A stretch of DNA of 11,632 nucleotides from Desulfobulbaceae bacterium (GTDB taxonomy: Bacteria > Desulfobacterota > Desulfobulbia > Desulfobulbales > Desulfobulbaceae). Each line of letters opens with the position of its first letter. The first letter of the stretch is position 1. Positions 1 through 7,263 of this stretch are shown here, piece by piece. The translations under genes were made by a program, and so were the position numbers. The notes beneath the pieces were generated by a model. It searched no databases and was not told the origin of the DNA. It saw only the letters and a list, made by a program, of their open reading frames with translations. The DNA lies in NCBI GenBank assembly GCA_011322715.1, contig DRLX01000347.1, positions 1-11,632 of the forward strand. Direction: 5' to 3'.

Positions 1-329
1 GCCCGATCTGGTTAGGCGGCTATCAAGACGACGGTGCTGCTCTTGCTGAGGGCTGGCACTGGGTAACCGGCGAGGAGTGGAACTATACCAATTGGGCACC
101 CGGCGAACCCAATGACTGGAAAGGAACCGTTGAAAATGCATTGGCCTTTGCCTTTTTTGAGGGAGACGGCACCTGGAATGATGCCCCGGACAGTACAAGA
201 TACCTGGGTGATGGCGGCTATGTCGTTGAATATGACAGCGCTCCTGTACCGGAACCGGCCTCCATGCTCCTTTTTGGCACCGGGCTGGTTGGACTTGTCG
301 GCGGGCGAATGCGCAGAAAGAAAAAATAA
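1..329 (+). CDS. C-type-lectin-like protein with PEP-CTERM anchor (3' part only)
   Basis: This is the C-terminal 108 residues of a secreted surface protein; the 5' part lies outside the window and the first full codon is at 3. Residues 3-78 look like the second half of a C-type lectin fold: a WLGG start, a W-rich stretch (EGWHWVTGEEW), then EPN at 35-37 and WND at 58-60. EPN and WND are the usual calcium/sugar-binding and core motifs of the family. Residues 82-108 are a PEP-CTERM signal: VPEPAS, a hydrophobic segment (LLFGTGLVGLVGG) and a basic tail RRKKK. In known systems such tails are recognised by an exosortase and the protein goes to the cell surface or exopolysaccharide matrix. No cysteine occurs in the visible part, so the disulfides of animal lectins are absent. 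The sugar bound, if any, cannot be told. No exosortase gene is in the window. Confidence 0.87.
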   Translation, partial: PIWLGGYQDDGAALAEGWHWVTGEEWNYTNWAPGEPNDWKGTVENALAFAFFEGDGTWNDAPDSTRYLGDGGYVVEYDSAPVPEPASMLLFGTGLVGLVGGRMRRKKK

Positions 330-350
330 GAACCCGCCGCAACACGAGCC

Positions 351-388
351 ATAAAGGCCGGACAGCAAGTCTGCTGTCCGGCCTTTAT
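351..388. terminator. Strong hairpin between convergent genes, probable bidirectional terminator
   Basis: Two 17-nt arms (351-367 and 372-388) are perfect reverse complements around a 4-nt loop (368-371). The arms carry the GGCCGGACAGCA core and end in ATAAA/TTTAT. It lies 21 bases after the lectin stop and 48 bases after the convergent thpR stop, so it can serve both strands. The U-tract is short (TTTAT) on either strand; termination is inferred from the stem strength and the position. Confidence 0.8.
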
Positions 389-436
389 CATGCACCGTAA
401 GTGCCCAAGGATGCGGATTAACATCCTTATCTCCCG

Positions 437-973
437 TTACACGGCAAGAGGATATCCGGCTTCAATGCGATGAATCGCCCCGTTACGTCCCAGCCGGCTG
501 GAATAGAGAAAAAATTCATCCACCCAAAAAGGGGCGGAACAAAAAAGATTATGATTTTCAAGGAAACGTCCTACCCTGGCGGGCGGGGTATTTTTCAGCC
601 GGGCGATGGTTATATGGGGGGCAAATTTTCGTGTCTCCGGTTCCAGACCAAGAGCCGTCAGCCGGGAATTAATACGGTCGTGCAGCTGAAACAAATCAAC
701 ACTTTGTTGTAACCCGACCCACACCACCCTCGGCTTTCCCCTTGGTGGGAAAAAACCGACCCCGTCAAGCCGGAGCGAGAGCTGCTCTTGCCTGACATCA
801 AGCAATCCCTCCCGAATGTCCCGAAACATCCCTCCATCCACCTCTCCGATAAAACGCAATGTCAGATGCAGCTGTCCCGGTTTCAGCCAGCGCGCACCGG
901 GTAGACCACAACATAACCCGGCCACCTGCTCCTTGACATGTTCAGGAAGGTCTATGGCAACAAAGAGACGCAT
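437..973 (-). CDS. thpR: RNA 2',3'-cyclic phosphodiesterase (2H phosphoesterase, LigT/ThpR family)
   Basis: The 178-residue protein has the size and layout of ThpR. It starts with MRLFVAIDLP and has the two diagnostic HxTx motifs, HLTL at 36-39 and HITI at 120-123, which supply the two catalytic histidines of the 2H phosphoesterase fold. Family members hydrolyse 2',3'-cyclic phosphates at RNA ends to 2'-phosphates and can reversibly form 2'-5' linkages in tRNA halves in vitro; the biological substrate is usually unknown. It is cytoplasmic, with no signal peptide. The ATG at 973 is supported by GGAGG (981-985 on the complement) at 7 nt. It lies 155 bp after the DUF4332 gene on the same strand, with no clear terminator between, so read-through is possible. 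Both active-site motifs are intact. Confidence 0.93.
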   Translation of the reverse strand: MRLFVAIDLPEHVKEQVAGLCCGLPGARWLKPGQLHLTLRFIGEVDGGMFRDIREGLLDVRQEQLSLRLDGVGFFPPRGKPRVVWVGLQQSVDLFQLHDRINSRLTALGLEPETRKFAPHITIARLKNTPPARVGRFLENHNLFCSAPFWVDEFFLYSSRLGRNGAIHRIEAGYPLAV

Positions 974-1128
974 GGGGCAGCCTCCATAATCTCAACAAAA
1001 CGCAGGAGAGAGGAATCAAAAAAAATACAGCGCTGGAAAGAGCACAAACGTACCTGCCCCGACGCCGGTTTTTCCTCTTTTTCACTTCCCGTGATTTAAC
1101 CAGAAGGCACGAGAAACGGTGCTGTCTA

Positions 1129-1533
1129 TTAATGCGTCACCACCCGGGGCAGCTCTTTGGCCTGCTTGACCCAGCGATGCACCTGAGCCAGGGAAGGGAT
1201 CTGGCGAACAAGTTTTTTCACACTATTTATCTCCATCATCTTGGCATGGAGATTCACCGATTTTCGCCGGGCAAGCTCCGGTACCGTATCCACACCGGTA
1301 CATTCAAGAAGATCAGCATACTGGGTACCGATTCCCTTTATCCGGGCCAGATCGGCACGATTTACCCAGTTGAGAATCTGTTTTTCTTGCAATCCGGATT
1401 TTTTTGCCAGCTCTTTACGTCCTTTTTTGTCTGAACCCGCTTTAAGAAGCGCGCCCATGGATCGAACACCTGCAGATTTCAGTTGAGCTGCATACTTTTC
1501 TCCGATTCCTTCAATCATGGATAATCCGGCCAT
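1129..1533 (-). CDS. DUF4332 helix-hairpin-helix protein
   Basis: This is a 134-residue protein with two helix-hairpin-helix-like units: IEGIGEKYAAQLKSAGV at 7-23 and IKGIGTQYADLLECTGV at 65-81. The I-x-GIG turn followed by a short helix is typical of non-sequence-specific DNA-binding hairpins. Between them lies a lysine-rich helix, and the C-terminal tail WVKQAKELPRVVTH is, from memory, characteristic of DUF4332 proteins. The length matches the full family, so nothing appears missing. Biochemical function is not established; DNA binding is inferred from the HhH units. The ATG at 1533 has AGGAGG (1541-1546 on the complement) at 7 nt, an almost ideal ribosome-binding site, which argues against the internal Met6. 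It follows nadC with a 131-bp gap that contains inverted repeats, so it may have its own promoter. Confidence 0.85.
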   Translation of the reverse strand: MAGLSMIEGIGEKYAAQLKSAGVRSMGALLKAGSDKKGRKELAKKSGLQEKQILNWVNRADLARIKGIGTQYADLLECTGVDTVPELARRKSVNLHAKMMEINSVKKLVRQIPSLAQVHRWVKQAKELPRVVTH

Positions 1534-1592
1534 ACTGTTCCCTCCTGTTCAGATTGACAAAAAACTGCACAAGAAAGCCAAGTTACAAACAG

Positions 1593-1612
1593 GTATTGCA
1601 TACCACCAATAC
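1593..1612. other. Inverted repeat upstream of the DUF4332 gene, operator-like
   Basis: GTATTG (1593-1598) and CAATAC (1607-1612) are exact inverted copies with an 8-nt spacer. A second inverted repeat, GGTAT-TGC-ATACC (1592-1604), overlaps it. The site lies about 60-80 bp before the DUF4332 start, where a regulator could bind, but no convincing promoter hexamers frame it. Function is a guess. Confidence 0.25.
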
Positions 1613-1649
1613 AAAAAAAGAACAACACGGAACCAGGCATCTCAGGTTT

Positions 1650-1663
1650 ACCCCTTAAGGGGT
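1650..1663. other. 14-bp perfect palindrome at the nadC 3' end
   Basis: ACCCCTTAAGGGGT reads the same on both strands and lies one base past the nadC stop codon. As RNA it could fold into a 5-bp GC-rich stem with a TTAA loop. No U-tract follows in the nadC direction, so it is not a standard intrinsic terminator. It could instead be an mRNA 3'-end stabiliser or a protein-binding site. Confidence 0.4.
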
Positions 1664-1664
1664 C

Positions 1665-2495
1665 TTATATCCAGTCCAGACCGATATCAACGGCCGGGGC
1701 TGAATGGGTGAGAGAGCCGACGGAGATAATATCGACCCCGGTTTCGGCTACCCCCCGGACCGTTTCAAGAGAAACTCCACCTGATGCCTCGATCATGGCC
1801 CGGCCGCCAACCATTGTGACGGCCTGGGTCATGGTGGCGGTATCCATATTATCCAGCATGATAATCTCCACCCCGGCGGATAGACATTCCTCAACCTGGG
1901 CCAGGGTGTCACATTCCACTTCGATTTTCAGGGTATGGGGGGTTGCAGCGCGCACCCGCCGCACCGCCTCGGTGATGGAGCCGCAGGCCGCGATATGGTT
2001 GTCTTTTACCAGGACGCCATCGCTGAGGCTGTAGCGGTGATTGGCGCCGCCGCCACAGCGCACTGCATATTTCTCCAGCATGCGCAGGCCGGGCGTGGTC
2101 TTACGGGTATCAACGATCTTCACATTCGTGCCCTGCACCTGATCAACAAACCGTGCCGTCAGGGTGGCAATCCCACAGAGACGCTGAATAAGATTCAGCG
2201 CCACCCGTTCACCCCGCAACAGGGTCCGTACAGGGCCACGGACGGAAAACAAAACAGCACCCTTTTCCTGTCTGGAACCATCGGCCGCCAGTTGGCCGAA
2301 CTCCGATTTACCGCCCAATAGACAGAACATTCGGGCCGCCACTGTTTCCATGCCGCAGGCAACCAGCGGTTCCCTGGCAATGCACTGGACCATGGCCGTC
2401 TCGTCGGTAAAGATGGCATCGGTGGTGACATCACCATGCTCCAGGTCTTCTTCCAGGAATTTGTGCAACTGTTGGTCAAGAAGAAAGGTATCCAT
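1665..2495 (-). CDS. nadC: Nicotinate-nucleotide pyrophosphorylase (carboxylating), QPRTase
   Basis: NadC converts quinolinate and PRPP to nicotinate mononucleotide, CO2 and PPi in cytoplasmic de novo NAD synthesis. From this start the protein has 276 residues, normal for the family, beginning MDTFLLDQQLHKFLEEDLEHGDVTT. Key motifs are in place: RKTTPGLR at 131-138, KYAVRCGGGANHR at 142-154, the K-x-NH segment at 164-167, EVECDT at 192-197, IMLDNM at 212-217, EASGGV at 236-241 and the phosphate-binding SVGSLTHS end at 258-265. The start is uncertain. The ATG at 2495 fits family length but has no Shine-Dalgarno. An in-frame ATG at 2543 has GGGAG at 8 nt and would add 16 residues, largely the translation of a heptad repeat. 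A TTG at 2603 is also open. nadA and nadB are not nearby. It follows valS on the same strand. Confidence 0.95.
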   Translation of the reverse strand: MDTFLLDQQLHKFLEEDLEHGDVTTDAIFTDETAMVQCIAREPLVACGMETVAARMFCLLGGKSEFGQLAADGSRQEKGAVLFSVRGPVRTLLRGERVALNLIQRLCGIATLTARFVDQVQGTNVKIVDTRKTTPGLRMLEKYAVRCGGGANHRYSLSDGVLVKDNHIAACGSITEAVRRVRAATPHTLKIEVECDTLAQVEECLSAGVEIIMLDNMDTATMTQAVTMVGGRAMIEASGGVSLETVRGVAETGVDIISVGSLTHSAPAVDIGLDWI

Positions 2496-2500
2496 AGTTT

Positions 2501-2528
2501 TTTGGTTCAGGGTTTTGGGTTCAAGGTT
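2501..2528. repeat. Degenerate 7-bp tandem repeat (four units) before nadC
   Basis: Four successive heptads, TTTGGTT, CAGGGTT, TTGGGTT and CAAGGTT, all end in GGTT (as AACC-starting heptads on the nadC strand). They fill almost all of the space between the proposed nadC ATG at 2495 and the 101-bp element beginning at 2533. Their sequence leaves the 2495 start without a purine-rich ribosome-binding site. Confidence 0.6.
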
Positions 2529-2532
2529 GTTT

Positions 2533-2633
2533 AGGGATACCATCGCTTGAGCTCCCTTCAACGCTACTCTTACCGGGAAAAAAAACGCGGCTGCAAAGGC
2601 CAATTCCCCGCAAATTGCAGCGATGGTATCCCT
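2533..2633. repeat. 101-bp element with 15-bp terminal inverted repeats, copy 1
   Basis: AGGGATACCATCGCT at 2533-2547 and its exact reverse complement at 2619-2633 bound a 101-bp unit between valS and nadC. The same termini at the same spacing recur at 9842-9942, with an unrelated interior. No open reading frame is contained in it and no direct target duplication is evident at its edges. On the minus strand the interior has GCGG (2608-2611), a 17-nt loop, CCGC (2587-2590) and a run of eight T (2578-2585), which could be a weak terminator for valS. The left terminus contains the ATG at 2543 that is in frame with nadC. It may be a REP/BIME-type doublet or a miniature inverted-repeat element; the class is inferred. 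Confidence 0.75.
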
Positions 2634-2657
2634 GTGAGTGGTCGGCGAACGCTGGCT

Positions 2658-5321
2658 TTACCGTAATTTATTCAACCGGGCGACCGATTCATCATTTTTC
2701 GCAAGTTTCGCGAGCAGCTCCTCCTCCTTGGCCCGCTCTTTGTCAACTATGGCAACAGGCGCATTGGCAAGAAATTTTTCATTCTTCAACTTGCCACTCA
2801 CCCGGGCAAGTTCCTTATCCAGTTTGTTTCGTTCCCTGGCCAGCTTTTCCAACTCAGCCTCGACATCGATCAGACCGGCAAGGGGCACCACCAGCTCAAC
2901 ATCACCGGCCATGCCATGACCGGCATCATCGGGCACCTCGCCCTGATCTACGATGTCCAGTTTTTCCGCCCGCACCATGGTAGCAACCGAATCGGCAAAG
3001 GTTTTCAGCACTGCCCGTTTGTCGGCATCGGGACTGATAATAGTAGCTGTGATTTTTGCAGTTGGATGCAGCTCGGCCTCGGTACGGATGGTTCGCAGGC
3101 CGGAAATGATATCCATGAGCAGTTCCATCTCCTCTTCCGCCCGTGGATCATGCCAGACGGAATTTTCTTCGGGAAAGGGCGCAAGCATGATGGTGTCCCG
3201 CTCTCCGGGCAGCTGGCTCCAGATCTCTTCAGTGACAAAGGGGGTGACCGGGTGCATCAGCTTGAGAATATTTTCCAGGACAACGAGCAGGACGCCGCGC
3301 GCATTTTGCCGGGCCTGGTCATCGTCGCCATAGAGGTCTTTTTTGATCCATTCCACGTACCAGTCACAGAAACTGTGCCAGGTAAACTGGTACAGGTGCG
3401 AGGCAATATCATTAAAGTTGTAGCCGTCCAGCGCCTTGCGCACCTCGGCAATGGTTGCATTGGTGCGGCTGAGTATCCAGCGGTGCGGCAGGGGCAGCCC
3501 GGCTGGATCATCGGCCACCCGGGTAATGGCCGGATCAGCATCCTTGATATGCATCTGGGCAAAGCGGGCCGCGTTCCACAGCTTGTTGATAAAACGCCGG
3601 TAGCCCTCGACCCGCTCTTCATCCATGCGGATCTCCCGACCCTGAGCGGCAAAGGCGGTCAGAGTGAAGCGGAAGGCATCGGTGCCGTACTGGTCGATCA
3701 TCACCAGGGGATCAATCACATTGCCGGTGGACTTGGACATCTTCTTGCCGTGCTTGTCCCGCACCAGGGCATGGAGATAGACATCATGAAAAGGCACCTC
3801 ATCCATAAAATGAATGCCCATCATCATCATTCGTGCCACCCAGAAGAAGAGAATATCAAAACTGGTGATCAGGATGGAGGTGGGATAAAAGGCCTGCAGC
3901 TCCTTTGTGTTTTCCGGCCAGCCCAGGGTGGAAAAGGGCCACAGGGCCGAAGAGAACCAGGTGTCCAACACATCGGTTTCCTGGACCAGGTCGGTGGAGC
4001 CGCAATGGGGACATTTTTCCGGGTCCGTGGTCTCCACCACAAGCTTGCCGCATTTCTGACAGGTCCAGGCCGGTATCCGGTGCCCCCACCAGATCTGACG
4101 AGAGATACACCAGTCGCGGATATTGTCCATCCAGGCGTAAAAGGTGTTGTCCCAGGTGTTGGGATAGATGGTTATCCGCCCCTCCCGCACGGCGGCCACT
4201 GCCTTGTCGGCCAGCGGCCGCACCGAGACAAACCACTGTTTCGAGGTGGTGGGTTCGACCACGGTAGCACAGCGGTAACACTTGCCCACCGCGTGCTCGT
4301 AGTCTTCAATCTCCACGAGATACCCCTGTTCCCGCAGGTCAGCGACAATCTTCTCCCGGCACTCGAACCGATCAAGGCCCTGGTAGGGGCCCGCATTTTC
4401 ATTCATGACCCCGTGATCATCCATGACCTTGATCCGGGGAAGATCATGGCGCAGGCCGATCTCGTAGTCATCGCGGTCATGGGCGGGCGTGACCTTGAGC
4501 GCCCCGGTGCCGAAATCGCGCTGCACGTGGTGATCAAGAACCACCGGAATAATGCGGTCGACAAGCGGCAGCCGGATACCGATTTTTTCCAGGCCCTGGT
4601 ACCTTTCATCCTCGGGATGGACGGCCACGGCCGTATCGCCGAGCATGGTCTCCGGCCGGGTGGTGGCCACCACAACCTCGCCCGAACCGTCTGCATAGGG
4701 ATAGCGCAGGTGATAGAGTTTACCCTGGGTGGGATCATGCTCAACCTCGTCATCGGCCAGGGCCGTATGGCAGCGCGGGCACCAGTTGACGATATAGTCA
4801 CCCTTGTAAATCAGCCCCTCCTTGTACAGGCGGACAAAGACCTCGCGCACCGCCTTGGAAAGCCCCTCATCCATGGTGAACCGTTCCCGGTCCCAGTCAC
4901 AGGAGGCGCCCATTCTTTTCAGCTGGTTGATAATGGTGCCGCCCTTGTCCCTGCGCCACTGCCAGACCCGCTCGATAAACTTTTCCCGGCCCAGATCATG
5001 CCTGGTCAGTTTTTCCGTGGCCAGTTGCCGTTCCACCACGTTCTGGGTGGCGATGCCTGCGTGATCGGTGCCGGGAACCCAGAGGGTATTGTCCCCCTTC
5101 ATCCGGTGGTAACGGACCAGGATATCCTGGAGGGTATTATTCAGGGCATGACCAATGTGCAGCACACCGGTGACATTGGGCGGCGGAATAACTATGGAAA
5201 AAGACTCTCTGCCCTCTTCCATTTTTGCACTGAAGGTCTTGTGGCGCATCCAGTATTCATACCAGCGTTGTTCAACTTGGGTAAACTCATAGCCTTTCGG
5301 CAGATCATATTTTTCCGACAT
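2658..5321 (-). CDS. valS: Valine--tRNA ligase
   Basis: ValS charges tRNA-Val with valine in the cytoplasm and edits mischarged threonine. The 887-residue protein is a complete class Ia synthetase, in the size range of bacterial ValS forms of about 880. In order: PPPNVTGVLHIGHA carrying the HIGH signature at 55-58; the amino-acid pocket GTDHAGIATQ at 84-93; the CP1 editing domain roughly 180-360, including TTRPETMLGDTA near 220-231; a zinc-type CxxC pair at 421-424 and 437-440; DTWFSSALWPFS at 453-464; and KMSKS at 527-531. The anticodon-binding helical domain runs to about 815. The C-terminal 820-887 is a charged coiled coil (EAELEKLARERNKLDKELAR) typical of ValS. The ATG at 5321 has no Shine-Dalgarno; the leader is an A-rich tandem repeat. 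It lies 63 bp after the LysE-type gene on the same strand. No T-box-like leader was seen. No key residue is missing. Confidence 0.98.
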   Translation of the reverse strand: MSEKYDLPKGYEFTQVEQRWYEYWMRHKTFSAKMEEGRESFSIVIPPPNVTGVLHIGHALNNTLQDILVRYHRMKGDNTLWVPGTDHAGIATQNVVERQLATEKLTRHDLGREKFIERVWQWRRDKGGTIINQLKRMGASCDWDRERFTMDEGLSKAVREVFVRLYKEGLIYKGDYIVNWCPRCHTALADDEVEHDPTQGKLYHLRYPYADGSGEVVVATTRPETMLGDTAVAVHPEDERYQGLEKIGIRLPLVDRIIPVVLDHHVQRDFGTGALKVTPAHDRDDYEIGLRHDLPRIKVMDDHGVMNENAGPYQGLDRFECREKIVADLREQGYLVEIEDYEHAVGKCYRCATVVEPTTSKQWFVSVRPLADKAVAAVREGRITIYPNTWDNTFYAWMDNIRDWCISRQIWWGHRIPAWTCQKCGKLVVETTDPEKCPHCGSTDLVQETDVLDTWFSSALWPFSTLGWPENTKELQAFYPTSILITSFDILFFWVARMMMMGIHFMDEVPFHDVYLHALVRDKHGKKMSKSTGNVIDPLVMIDQYGTDAFRFTLTAFAAQGREIRMDEERVEGYRRFINKLWNAARFAQMHIKDADPAITRVADDPAGLPLPHRWILSRTNATIAEVRKALDGYNFNDIASHLYQFTWHSFCDWYVEWIKKDLYGDDDQARQNARGVLLVVLENILKLMHPVTPFVTEEIWSQLPGERDTIMLAPFPEENSVWHDPRAEEEMELLMDIISGLRTIRTEAELHPTAKITATIISPDADKRAVLKTFADSVATMVRAEKLDIVDQGEVPDDAGHGMAGDVELVVPLAGLIDVEAELEKLARERNKLDKELARVSGKLKNEKFLANAPVAIVDKERAKEEELLAKLAKNDESVARLNKLR

Positions 5322-5344
5322 TTTTTGTAATTTTTGTAATTTTT
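5322..5344. repeat. A-rich 9-bp tandem repeat abutting the valS start
   Basis: On the plus strand TTTTTGTAA occurs twice in a row (5322-5330, 5331-5339), followed by TTTTT (5340-5344). In the valS mRNA this reads as ATTACAAAAA units directly before the AUG. No GGAG-type ribosome-binding site lies within 20 nt of the start. A-rich unstructured leaders can recruit ribosomes through protein S1; that role here is inference. Confidence 0.65.
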
Positions 5345-5384
5345 CTCAATTTTTTTCTCTTATTCGGTCATAAAGACAAAAAAA

Positions 5385-6023
5385 TCATCCATGATTATCC
5401 AGCAGTGCAAGGCGCAACCCCAGACCGATGAGCACGGAACCAAGCAAACGATCAAGCCAGATGGAAGCCCTACGATTCTTTCTAAAAAAACGGGTAGTCC
5501 GGGCAGCGGCCATGACAAAAACAAACTCGACAACAACGGCTACCGCAATAACCAGTCCTCCCAAAAAAATGATCTGGGTGGTCGTGTGGCCAAGCTCCGG
5601 CCGGACAAACTGTGGTAAAAAGGCCATGAAGAAAACAGCAACCTTGGGATTGAGAATATCCACCAGGGTTCCCTGTTTAAAGGCCTGCCAGGGGGTTGTT
5701 TTCTGTTTTGTTGCCTCTACTGTATCAAAGGTCGTTCCCTGGGTCATGAAGGCCCGGATACCGAGATAAATCAGATATGCCGCCCCAATATATTTGACGA
5801 CACTAAAGGCAATGGCGGAGGTGGCAACAATAGCGGACAACCCCAGAGCAGCGGCACAGACATGCACCAATGCGCCTGTACAGACGCCAAGAGAAGAGGC
5901 CACGCCGACCTTTCGTCCACCGGCAATTGTCTTTGACAGAATATACAGGAGATCAGGCCCCGGTGATATATTAATCATCAGGGCAGCTGTAAAAAAGAAT
6001 GTCCAGTAGGAAAATGATTCCAT
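5385..6023 (-). CDS. LysE/RhtB-family amino-acid exporter
   Basis: This is a 212-residue inner-membrane protein with about six hydrophobic segments (roughly 6-28, 40-65, 67-92, 120-140, 148-174 and 190-208). The family signature is clear: NISPGPDLLYIL at 18-29 and LNPKVAVFFMAFLPQFV at 124-140, both typical of LysE/RhtB transporters that export amino acids such as homoserine, threonine or lysine, probably by proton exchange. The substrate cannot be read from sequence. The length equals that of family members. The ATG at 6023 is backed by AGGA (6031-6034 on the complement) at 7 nt. The gene starts 22 nt after the dgt stop and ends 63 nt before valS, so the three are likely co-transcribed; that need not mean shared function. 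Confidence 0.93.
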   Translation of the reverse strand: MESFSYWTFFFTAALMINISPGPDLLYILSKTIAGGRKVGVASSLGVCTGALVHVCAAALGLSAIVATSAIAFSVVKYIGAAYLIYLGIRAFMTQGTTFDTVEATKQKTTPWQAFKQGTLVDILNPKVAVFFMAFLPQFVRPELGHTTTQIIFLGGLVIAVAVVVEFVFVMAAARTTRFFRKNRRASIWLDRLLGSVLIGLGLRLALLDNHG

Positions 6024-6045
6024 AGTTTATTCCTAATAGAAATGA

Positions 6046-7119
6046 TTAAAACACCGACCAGGGCTTGGGCATGAAAATCAACTTGTACAGCCCCAGGGCA
6101 TAACGGTCGGTCATACCGGCAATAAAATCACAGACCTCACGGTGCCGCTTCTTTTTCCCATCTTCCGACTTAATCTTGGCAATAGGCGGGCATTCTCCGG
6201 GCCCGGCCTCAGGGAACTCATGTTCCAGAAAAAAGGCATACAGGTCCCGGATAATCCGTTGCGCCTTTTCAAACTCGTTATGTACCCGCTGGTTTCGATA
6301 TACATTATCATAAAGAAAGGAGCGCATCTCGGTGATGGTGTCCGTCATACGATCACTCAAATGCAGTCGACCATCATCCTGTTCCAGGGTAAAGGTCACC
6401 AGGTCACGCACCATGGAATCAATACGCCGGGAGGAATTATCGCCGACAACCTCACGTAAATGGGCCGGCAAATCGGTCTTTTCAATCATGCCCGCCCGGA
6501 TGGCATCATCCATGTCATGGTTGACATAGGCCATGATGTCCGCCACTCGCACCACCTTACCCTCCATGGTCGCCGGCAGTTCACTCGTATCGGTCGGCAG
6601 AATATCCCTGTATCCTTTGGAGTGTTTTAAAATGCCGTTTCTCACCTCCCAGGTCAGATTCAGACCACGGCCATGGTCCTCTAAAAAATCGACGACCCGC
6701 AGGCTCTGACGATAATGCTTAAATCCTCGCGGATGAAGCTGATTGAGGCTGAATTCACCGGCATGACCAAAGGGGGTATGGCCCAGATCATGACCCAGGG
6801 CAATTGCCTCGGTCAGATATTCATTTAAGCGCAGGCAGACGGCAATGGTGCGGGCAATCTGCGAGACTTCCAACACATGGGTCAAGCGGGTCCGGTAATG
6901 GTCTCCGGCAGGGGCAAGAAACACCTGCGTTTTATGCTTGAGCCGACGAAACGTTTTCGAATGAATAATCCGGTCTCGATCACGCTGAAAAACCGTGCGC
7001 AGGTCACATGTGTCCGGTTCCTTGTGTAGACGTCCCCTGGAATTAACACTGAAACAGGCATGGGGTGAGAGAATGGCCTGCTCCTGCTTTTCAAGCTGAC
7101 AGCGAATAGACGGACTCAT
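6046..7119 (-). CDS. dgt: Deoxyguanosinetriphosphate triphosphohydrolase-like protein (HD domain)
   Basis: The predicted reaction is hydrolysis of dNTP, classically dGTP, to the deoxynucleoside and triphosphate, affecting dNTP pools. From the ATG at 7119 the protein has 357 residues, matching the shorter Dgt-like subfamily rather than the roughly 500-residue E. coli Dgt. Visible motifs: SVNSRGR and RDRDRIIHSKTFRRLKHKTQ (47-66); the HD metal site with H81 in RLTHVLEV, H110-D111 in GHDLGHTPFGHAGE, and D194 in VVRVADIMAYVNHD. All metal ligands are present. The start is chosen for the GGAAGGAG run just upstream (7123-7130 on the complement) and because the 38 residues reachable from a TTG at 7233 do not resemble the family. 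It lies 144 bp downstream of the Fe-S gene; a consensus -35 TTGACA overlaps that gene's stop but no good -10 follows. Real substrate preference is unknown. Confidence 0.92.
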   Translation of the reverse strand: MSPSIRCQLEKQEQAILSPHACFSVNSRGRLHKEPDTCDLRTVFQRDRDRIIHSKTFRRLKHKTQVFLAPAGDHYRTRLTHVLEVSQIARTIAVCLRLNEYLTEAIALGHDLGHTPFGHAGEFSLNQLHPRGFKHYRQSLRVVDFLEDHGRGLNLTWEVRNGILKHSKGYRDILPTDTSELPATMEGKVVRVADIMAYVNHDMDDAIRAGMIEKTDLPAHLREVVGDNSSRRIDSMVRDLVTFTLEQDDGRLHLSDRMTDTITEMRSFLYDNVYRNQRVHNEFEKAQRIIRDLYAFFLEHEFPEAGPGECPPIAKIKSEDGKKKRHREVCDFIAGMTDRYALGLYKLIFMPKPWSVF

Positions 7120-7263
7120 GATCTCCTTCCGGATTGTGGTAGAAAAAGACGAAATATTCCCGTAATCAGCTCTTCTTAGCAGGCCGGGACCGCTGAAACA
7201 AGGTTTTTTCTCCTCTTGTGGGACAAGAATCAACAGAGTTTGTGTAAATTATCAAAAACAGTG

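Noticed and set aside
112..354. An 80-codon plus-strand frame overlapping the lectin gene
   Set aside because: It is a shifted reading of the lectin/PEP-CTERM coding region; the other frame has the EPN, WND and PEP-CTERM motifs.
4164..4178. GGGATA...TATCC inverted motif inside valS as a third repeat copy
   Set aside because: Only six bases per arm match loosely, the spacing is wrong and it lies within conserved valS coding sequence.
2916..5330. An 804-codon open frame on the plus strand opposite valS
   Set aside because: It lies antisense to almost all of valS, has histidine- and glycine-rich composition typical of reverse-frame reading of a GC-rich gene, and shows no recognisable domain. 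The valS frame has all family motifs.
7120..7233. A longer dgt start at the TTG at 7233
   Set aside because: The extra 38 residues are not dGTPase-like and the ATG at 7119 has a strong GGAAGGAG site.
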